Below, in pieces: positions 4,816-9,714 of a stretch of 9,714 nucleotides of DNA. Source of the stretch: Anaerolineae bacterium. GTDB taxonomy: Bacteria; Chloroflexota; Anaerolineae; Aggregatilineales; Phototrophicaceae. Every line of letters begins with the position of its first letter. The stretch's first letter is position 1. Where the stretch lies: the NCBI GenBank assembly GCA_020848855.1, contig JADLHH010000234.1, positions 1 through 9,714 on the forward strand. The letters run 5' to 3'. Under the pieces are notes generated by a model. It searched no databases. It was not told where the DNA came from and saw only the letters and a program-made list of their open reading frames with translations. The position numbers were made by a program, and so were the translations under genes.

Positions 4816-6762
4816 ATGAACACATCGGGGCTTCTGCCGCCGCGTGGGTGGTGGCTCATTCTGCTTGGGATACTCGTATGCGCCGGGGCGCTGCGTTTCA
4901 CCGGCTATAACTTCAGCCTGCCATACATCGATCATGTCGATGAAGCCTCGTATACGCTCGCCGGGCGCATGATGATTGACTCCGGCTCGGCGAAGCCCAT
5001 CGGGATGCAGGGATACCCGCCGGGCATCATCACCGTCAATTACTTCTTCCTGCGTCAGTTTCACGACCCCAGCACCCCGCCTACGTCGATCATCTGGATG
5101 GTGCGTCTGGTTTCGGTCGGCTTCAGCCTGCTGACGATTGTGGCGGTCGGGCTGCTCGCTTTTCGGCTGGCGACTCCGCTGGCGGGGCTGTTCGCCGCCG
5201 GGCTGTGGACGTTCACGCCAATTGTGGTCGAGTTCAGCCGCTTCGCCACCGCCGACAATTTCGTCACGTTTTTCACCGTCTTCGCCTTTTTTCTGGCGCT
5301 GACCGGCACGCGCTTCAACCGCCGCCACTGGATTTATGCGGCGATGGCGTCACAGGCATTGGCGATCCTGTTCAAATATCAGGCGGTGTTCGTGCTGCCG
5401 GTGCTGGTGCTCGTCCCGCTGTGGCGGCTGGCGGATTCCAGCGTTCCGCGCCGCGCGGTGCTGCGCGAATTTACCATCACGCTCGGCTTCTGGGGTGTTT
5501 TCTTCTTCTGGCTCATCTTCCTGTTCCCGGCGCTGGAAGCGACCAGCGCGCCGGACTGGAGCGCCCCGAACGAACGACTTGGGATTCCCGCGCCGGATGT
5601 CATCTGGTCGAATTTTCGAGGATTCTACGTCCAGCTTGAATCCGATCTCTACTGGCTGATCGGCTGGGTAGGGTTGATCGCGCTGGCATGGCGGTCGTTC
5701 CGCCGCCGCGTCGACCTGTACGCCCTGCTGGTCGTCGCCGCTGCTGCGCTGGCGTGGGTGATCGGGATCAGCTTTTACGGCAACCTGGGGACACAGCAGT
5801 TCCGCCAGTACATCGCGTCGGGGGCGTTCCTGTTCGCGCTGCGTGCCCTCGGCTTGGTCGGCTGGGTGTTCATGATCGAGTGGCTACTGAAGCGCGCGCC
5901 CGGCGTGCCCCAGCGCCGAACGCTGGCGACTGTGGTCGTGTCGGCGGTCGTTATCGTGCTGGGCATTCCGGCGATTCAGGCATCGATTGCCAACGCCGAG
6001 AACCACACGCTCCCGGATCGGCGCAACGATCTCGCTCACTGGATGGACATCAGCGTGTCGTCGGGGCGTTACATCGCCGGTACAGAGAACCACAAAACGT
6101 TCAACCGCGACTGGGGCGGCTACGCTGGCGTCACTCAGTTTCCGCTCGTCGAAGTCGCCAACCTCGATGATCGGTCAATCGAGGAATGGCGCGCCGACGA
6201 CGAGCAGTACGCCATCATCGGCAATTACGAGTACCAGGATTGGCTGGCTTCGGACGCCGGGCAGACTCAGCAGGCGCAGACTCTGCTGCTCAAGACCTAT
6301 CCACTGTCGCCCGCCTATCGTGGACCCGACATGGTCGTGCTGCGGCTGTCTCCAATGCAGCACGACGCCGGCGGTCAGCTTGGGACGATTCACTGGGTCG
6401 GCTACGATCTGAACACCACCGAAGCCGCGTCCGGCGATTCGCTGGAATTCACGCTCTACTGGCAGGCGGAGCAGCCGACCGACGCCGAATACGTAGTTTT
6501 CAATCACCTGGTCGACGCGCAGACCGGCGAAATCGTCGCGCAGGTGGACGGCGATCCGCTGACCGACCTGCGCCGTCCGACGACCCTGTGGGACGATCCC
6601 GCCGAAACACTGATCAGCCGGACGTTCGCGCTGCCGCTCGCCGATGTGCCGCCGGGGACATACCAACTGGTGACCGGCTTCTACCGCCGCGATACCGGCG
6701 CGCGCCTGCTTTCGCCGCAGAACGACGACCGCTTAACCATCGCCACCATCGAAGTGCGCTGA
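4816..6762 (+). CDS. GT39/ArnT-like GT-C glycosyltransferase with soluble C-terminal domain
   Basis: A 648-residue multi-spanning membrane glycosyltransferase of the GT-C fold, which transfers sugars from polyprenyl-phosphate donors on the outer face of the membrane. The first helix (~11-28) is followed by the acidic loop IDHVDEASY (38-46), the expected catalytic and metal-binding site (D39, D42, E43). Next come YPPG (67-70), then about ten further hydrophobic segments up to ~395, including SRFATADNFVTFFTVFAFF (141-159). After the last helix an extramembrane region follows. The final ~130 residues (IHWVGYDL..., LEFTLYWQAEQPTDAEYVVF, DVPPGTYQLVTGFYRRDTG) look like a beta-sandwich found at the tail of such enzymes in Chloroflexota. 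The ATG at 4816 was chosen over 4810 because AGGA (4805-4808) is too close to the latter. The acceptor is unknown: protein, lipid or polysaccharide. Confidence 0.85.
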   Translation: MNTSGLLPPRGWWLILLGILVCAGALRFTGYNFSLPYIDHVDEASYTLAGRMMIDSGSAKPIGMQGYPPGIITVNYFFLRQFHDPSTPPTSIIWMVRLVSVGFSLLTIVAVGLLAFRLATPLAGLFAAGLWTFTPIVVEFSRFATADNFVTFFTVFAFFLALTGTRFNRRHWIYAAMASQALAILFKYQAVFVLPVLVLVPLWRLADSSVPRRAVLREFTITLGFWGVFFFWLIFLFPALEATSAPDWSAPNERLGIPAPDVIWSNFRGFYVQLESDLYWLIGWVGLIALAWRSFRRRVDLYALLVVAAAALAWVIGISFYGNLGTQQFRQYIASGAFLFALRALGLVGWVFMIEWLLKRAPGVPQRRTLATVVVSAVVIVLGIPAIQASIANAENHTLPDRRNDLAHWMDISVSSGRYIAGTENHKTFNRDWGGYAGVTQFPLVEVANLDDRSIEEWRADDEQYAIIGNYEYQDWLASDAGQTQQAQTLLLKTYPLSPAYRGPDMVVLRLSPMQHDAGGQLGTIHWVGYDLNTTEAASGDSLEFTLYWQAEQPTDAEYVVFNHLVDAQTGEIVAQVDGDPLTDLRRPTTLWDDPAETLISRTFALPLADVPPGTYQLVTGFYRRDTGARLLSPQNDDRLTIATIEVR

Positions 6763-6768
6763 GCAGCG

Positions 6769-6814
6769 CTCCGGCATGTTATAATCGTCTAAATACACGA
6801 CCAACATGCCGGAG
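6769..6814 (+). promoter_or_regulatory. 12-base inverted repeat overlapping the deoC promoter and ribosome binding site
   Basis: CTCCGGCATGTT (6769-6780) and its exact reverse complement AACATGCCGGAG (6803-6814) flank a 22-base spacer that holds a further 4-base pair TCGT/ACGA (6785-6788 with 6797-6800). The 3' arm contains GGAG (6811-6814), the deoC ribosome binding site seven bases before the ATG. A TATAAT begins at the last base of the 5' arm. No T-run follows, so it is not an ordinary terminator. Confidence 0.75.
6780..6785 (+). promoter_or_regulatory. Candidate -10 box for deoC
   Basis: A perfect TATAAT lies between the glycosyltransferase stop and the deoC start, giving a predicted start of transcription near 6792 and a leader of about 30 bases. 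No convincing -35 hexamer is seen at 17 bases. A transcript from here would lack the 5' arm of the surrounding inverted repeat. Confidence 0.55.
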
Positions 6815-6821
6815 TTAACCG

Positions 6822-7814
6822 ATGGCGATCTCCGAACTTCAAACACATGATCTCAGTCAGCGGCAGCACGCGCGCAATCCGGGCATCCCGCTCGATTTGG
6901 GCTGGGTGAGTGCCGCCCGCGCCAACCTAAGCGCGACCGAGCGCCGGGCGGCAACGCTGGGCACGCGCCGCTCGGTCAAGAAGGACTGGCAGGCGGCGTG
7001 GCTGCTGCGCGCCATCACCTGTATCGACTTGACCACGCTCTCCGGCGACGACACGCCCGGCAACGTGAAGCGCTTATGCGCCAAAGCCCGCCAGCCGGTG
7101 CGCCAGGATTTGCTCGACGCGCTCGGCGTGGGCGATCTCGGCATCACGACCGGGGCGGTGTGCGTGTATCACGCCCGTGTGCCGGACGCGGTGGCGGCGT
7201 TGGAAGGAACAAATATCCCCGTTGCCGCCGTCTCGACCGGCTTCCCGGCGGGGCTGAACCCATTCGATCTGCGCGTCGAGGAAATTCGCCGGTCGGTGGC
7301 GGCGGGCGCGCGCGAGATCGACATCGTGATCAGCCGCGAACACGCGCTTGCCGGGAACTGGGACGCGCTCTACGACGAAATCCAGCAGTTCCGCGCCGCC
7401 TGCGGCGACGCCCACATGAAGACCATCCTGGCAACCGGTGAACTCGGCACGCTGCGCAGCGTGGCGAAAGCCAGCCTCGTCTGCATGATGGCGGGCGCGG
7501 ATTTCATCAAGACCTCGACGGGTAAGGAATCGGTTAACGCCACATTGGAAGTCGGTCTGATCATGACCCGTATGATCCGCGAATATCAACTGAGGACGGG
7601 CTGCAAGGTCGGCTTCAAGCCGGCGGGCGGCATCCGCACGGCGAAGCAGGTGATGAATTTCCAGATTTTGATGAAAGAGGAACTCGGCGACGAGTGGCTG
7701 TTCCCCGACCTGTTCCGCATCGGCGCCAGTTCGCTGCTGACCGACATCGAGCGGCAGTTGTCGCACCACGTCACGGGGCGCTACGCCGCCGAAAACTACA
7801 TGCCGATGGGCTAA
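6822..7814 (+). CDS. deoC: Deoxyribose-phosphate aldolase, long form
   Basis: A 330-residue class I aldolase that splits 2-deoxyribose 5-phosphate into acetaldehyde and glyceraldehyde 3-phosphate in the cytoplasm, the last dedicated step of deoxynucleoside breakdown. Motifs seen are CIDLTTLSGDDT (67-78), VSTGFPAGLN (137-146), REIDIVISR (164-172, with D167 equivalent to the proton-relay aspartate), MKTILATGEL (199-208), DFIKTSTGKE (227-236, Schiff-base lysine K230) and VGFKPAGGIRT (263-273, second lysine K266). RIGASSLL (299-306) matches the phosphate-binding end. At 330 residues with an ~65-residue N-terminal extension it is the long, eukaryote-like type rather than the ~220-260-residue bacterial type. 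All catalytic residues are present. A GGAG binding site fixes the start. The next gene begins 4 bases after its stop, and an aldehyde dehydrogenase follows that. Confidence 0.97.
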   Translation: MAISELQTHDLSQRQHARNPGIPLDLGWVSAARANLSATERRAATLGTRRSVKKDWQAAWLLRAITCIDLTTLSGDDTPGNVKRLCAKARQPVRQDLLDALGVGDLGITTGAVCVYHARVPDAVAALEGTNIPVAAVSTGFPAGLNPFDLRVEEIRRSVAAGAREIDIVISREHALAGNWDALYDEIQQFRAACGDAHMKTILATGELGTLRSVAKASLVCMMAGADFIKTSTGKESVNATLEVGLIMTRMIREYQLRTGCKVGFKPAGGIRTAKQVMNFQILMKEELGDEWLFPDLFRIGASSLLTDIERQLSHHVTGRYAAENYMPMG

Positions 7815-7818
7815 CGCG

Positions 7819-8991
7819 ATGTCACGCCGCCTGCTGGAAATCGGTATCGCCGCGCTGTGGATCGCGTTTGTCGGGCTGGCATGGTTCATGAGCCAGAACG
7901 GGAAGTTCGGCGCGACCGACTTCGAAGTCTACTATCGCGCTGCGCGCCTACTGATCGATGGCAAGCCCCTGTACAACGGCACGGTCGATATGGTTTACCT
8001 GTATCCGCCGCTGCTGGCGCAGCTTTTGATTCCGCTGGCGCAGCTTTCGGTCGAAACCGCATGGACGGTCTGGCTCGGCTTCAATGCCCTGCTGTTGGTC
8101 GGCATCACGGCGGCGCTGAGCCGAAACCTGCGGCAGCGTTATTGGCTGTGGCTGATCACGCCGATTTTTCTGCCCGCGCTCGAAGCGCTGTACATCGGTC
8201 AGGTGACGATCATCCTCTACACGCTGTTCGCGGGTGGATGGCGGGCGGTCAAGCGCGATCAACATGCGTTGGCGGGCGCGCTGCTGGCGCTGGCAACGTG
8301 GGTCAAGGTGTACCCGGTGATCGTGCTGGCGTACTTCGTCTGGAAACGCGACTGGCGCGTGGTCGGCGGCGCGGTCGTTGCCGGGATCGCGCTGCTCGCG
8401 CTGCAATTCGCTATCTCTGGCGCTGCGCCGCTGACCGATATGTTCGACGTGCTGTTCGCGCTGACCAACAGTGAGCAGGCGCATTTAATTGTAGCGAATG
8501 CGTCGGTACACGGCTTTACGGCACAGCTTTTTCAGTCCTATCCCAACGTGACGGCGCTGCTCGTCAGCCCAACGCTGTACGCGATCAGCCGGATCGCACT
8601 CACGGTCGGCGTGATCGGTGGACTGCTCTACGCGACGGCACGCTCGGTTGACTTCGACTTGCAGTATGGGCTGGCGGTGATCACGGCGCTGCTGCTCAGC
8701 CCGACACTGTTCCCGACGAGTATGCCACCGGTGCTGCTAACCTATTTTCTGCTGCTGCGCAGCCGTCCCACCAAACGTATGATCTGGTTCTGCACGCTCG
8801 CCTGCGTCACGTTATCGCTGTACTGGCTGTATGTGCTGGGTTACTCCAATGACTGGCGCGTCAGCGGGCTGCTGCTGTCGTTCGGGTTTTACACGGTGGT
8901 TGCTACGTGGGGTGTGAATTTTGTCCTGCTACGGCGGCGTCAAACCGTCGCGCAGCGTGAAGTGATATTGGCGGGAGAAATGGGGAGCTAG
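7819..8991 (+). CDS. GT87 (DUF2029) polyprenol-linked glycosyltransferase-like membrane protein
   Basis: A 390-residue multi-spanning GT-C membrane protein of the GT87/DUF2029 type, a family including polyprenyl-phosphomannose-dependent mannosyltransferases of Actinobacteria. After the first helix (~7-24) comes the characteristic loop GATDFEVYYRAARLLIDGKP (31-50), whose D34 is the expected catalytic aspartate. YLYPPLLAQLL follows (60-70), then ALYIGQVTI (123-131), and TWVKVYPVIVL (160-170) with the family's K-x-x-P pattern. About nine or ten hydrophobic helices are visible. It starts only 4 bases after the deoC stop with a weak GATGGG binding site, so it is probably translated by coupling. 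Its sugar donor and acceptor cannot be told. Its place between deoC and a dehydrogenase makes no obvious metabolic sense and may be incidental. Confidence 0.85.
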   Translation: MSRRLLEIGIAALWIAFVGLAWFMSQNGKFGATDFEVYYRAARLLIDGKPLYNGTVDMVYLYPPLLAQLLIPLAQLSVETAWTVWLGFNALLLVGITAALSRNLRQRYWLWLITPIFLPALEALYIGQVTIILYTLFAGGWRAVKRDQHALAGALLALATWVKVYPVIVLAYFVWKRDWRVVGGAVVAGIALLALQFAISGAAPLTDMFDVLFALTNSEQAHLIVANASVHGFTAQLFQSYPNVTALLVSPTLYAISRIALTVGVIGGLLYATARSVDFDLQYGLAVITALLLSPTLFPTSMPPVLLTYFLLLRSRPTKRMIWFCTLACVTLSLYWLYVLGYSNDWRVSGLLLSFGFYTVVATWGVNFVLLRRRQTVAQREVILAGEMGS

Positions 8992-8994
8992 ATT

Positions 8995-9714
8995 ATGTCC
9001 GTTGCTGAAATATTCCTAAGCAAAGCCATGTCCTACGGACCTGCGCCGGAAGCGCCGGATACCGCTTACGCCTGGCTCGACGCCCACGAGCGCAAATTCG
9101 GGCTGTTCGTCAATAATCACTGGGTTGAGCCGAAATCCGGCAAATATCTGTCCAGCGTCAACCCCGCGACCGGCGATCCGCTGGCGCAGTTCGCGGACGC
9201 GGGAAAGGGGGATGTCGACAACGCCGTCGCTGCCGCGCGCGCCGCCTTCGCCTCGTGGAGCAAACTGAGCGGGCACGCCCGCGCGCGCCATCTCTACGCC
9301 ATTGCCCGCAACATCCAGAAGCATTATCGCCTGCTGGCGGTGCTGGAGTCGCTCGACAACGGCAAGCCGATCCGCGAATCGCGCGACATCGACATCCCGC
9401 TGGTGGCGCGGCATTTCTACTATCATGCCGGCTGGGCGCAGCTCATGGAGCGCGAACTCAGCGACTATCAGCCGGTCGGCGTCGTCGGGCAGGTCATCCC
9501 CTGGAATTTCCCGCTGCTGATGCTGGCGTGGAAGATCGCCCCGGCGCTGGCGATGGGCAACACCGTCGTCATCAAGCCCGCGCCCTACACCAGCCTGACC
9601 GCCCTGCTGTTTGGCGAGATCATTGCCGAGGCGGGCTTGCCGCCGGGCGTGGTCAACGTCGTCACCGGCGGCGACCAGACCGGCGCGCTGATCACCGAGC
9701 ATCCCGATTTCGAC
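8995..9714 (+). CDS. Aldehyde dehydrogenase, N-terminal part, runs off the right edge
   Basis: The first 240 residues of an NAD(P)-dependent aldehyde dehydrogenase; the frame is open to the window end. The N-terminus has an extension (~1-36) before the canonical GLFVNNHWVEPKSGKYLSSV and NPATGDPLAQ. DNGKPIRES (121-129), GVVGQVIPWNFPLLMLAWKI (162-181, with catalytic-site N171) and NTVVIKPAPYTS (189-200, cofactor-binding K194) are intact, as is AGLPPGVVNVVTGG (213-226). The catalytic cysteine and glutamate lie beyond the window. The ATG at 8995 has GGGGAG seven bases upstream, inside the end of the glycosyltransferase gene (3-base gap). Nearness to long-form deoC suggests it oxidises the acetaldehyde released by that aldolase, but this family has broad specificity. 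Long-form deoC is known to neighbour aldehyde dehydrogenases in several bacterial phyla. Confidence 0.95.
   Translation, partial: MSVAEIFLSKAMSYGPAPEAPDTAYAWLDAHERKFGLFVNNHWVEPKSGKYLSSVNPATGDPLAQFADAGKGDVDNAVAAARAAFASWSKLSGHARARHLYAIARNIQKHYRLLAVLESLDNGKPIRESRDIDIPLVARHFYYHAGWAQLMERELSDYQPVGVVGQVIPWNFPLLMLAWKIAPALAMGNTVVIKPAPYTSLTALLFGEIIAEAGLPPGVVNVVTGGDQTGALITEHPDFD

Noticed and set aside
4213..5328. Long minus-strand open frame opposite the DUF1269-like and glycosyltransferase genes (371 codons)
   Set aside because: It spans parts of three clearly real plus-strand genes, has low-complexity R/Q/D/H-rich sequence and no recognisable domain.
7074..7889. Minus-strand open frame opposite deoC (271 codons)
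   Set aside because: deoC on the plus strand has every catalytic motif; the antisense frame has none and results from high GC.
9016..9702. Minus-strand open frame opposite the aldehyde dehydrogenase (228 codons)
   Set aside because: The plus-strand frame from 8995 is an unmistakable aldehyde dehydrogenase that is simply open at the window end.

Overview
The window is a high-GC, gene-dense bacterial chromosome segment. The gene families point to Chloroflexota: large GT-C glycosyltransferases with a soluble beta-rich tail, a DUF3365 heme sensor, a RAYT-type transposase, and a long-form deoC next to an aldehyde dehydrogenase. This assignment is inference from gene style; no marker gene is present. 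The leftmost ~420 bases are clearly less GC-rich (about 47% by hand count) than the rest.

Layout. Bases 1-3300 hold a tightly packed minus-strand cluster. In transcription order it contains a nucleoside phosphorylase, a membrane-anchored c-type-heme sensor (DUF3365 plus HAMP), a small unknown protein, a REP-associated tyrosine transposase (RAYT), and a VapBC-like antitoxin/toxin pair whose toxin runs off the left edge. The last four coding regions are joined by a 6-base gap, a TAATG junction, an ATGA junction and a 23-base overlap. The cluster is headed by a SAM-I riboswitch (3371-3471, minus strand) with its own promoter and an expression-platform terminator. This links the phosphorylase to S-adenosylmethionine, and hence probably to methylthioadenosine or S-adenosylhomocysteine salvage.

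Bases 3510-3758 are non-coding. They hold a REP-like hairpin, a perfect 13-base inverted repeat and a promoter for the plus-strand genes. Genes on the plus strand then run to the right edge: two tandem paralogous glycine-rich small membrane proteins (DUF1269-like), a 648-residue GT39/ArnT-like glycosyltransferase, long-form deoxyribose-phosphate aldolase (deoC), a GT87/DUF2029 polyprenol-linked glycosyltransferase, and the N-terminal 240 residues of an aldehyde dehydrogenase.

How the genes work together. DeoC releases acetaldehyde and glyceraldehyde 3-phosphate from deoxyribose 5-phosphate, and the dehydrogenase two genes on can oxidise the aldehyde, so these look like a deoxynucleoside-catabolism pair with a glycosyltransferase gene lodged between them. 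The phosphorylase on the other strand is also a nucleoside enzyme, but is separately controlled by SAM. The most interesting signals are regulatory RNA and repeat structures: the SAM riboswitch with a second stem that could hide the phosphorylase start codon, a 12-base inverted repeat that would hide the deoC ribosome binding site only in read-through transcripts, and a REP-like palindrome inside the transposase reading frame. No tRNA, rRNA, CRISPR array or complete insertion sequence was seen.
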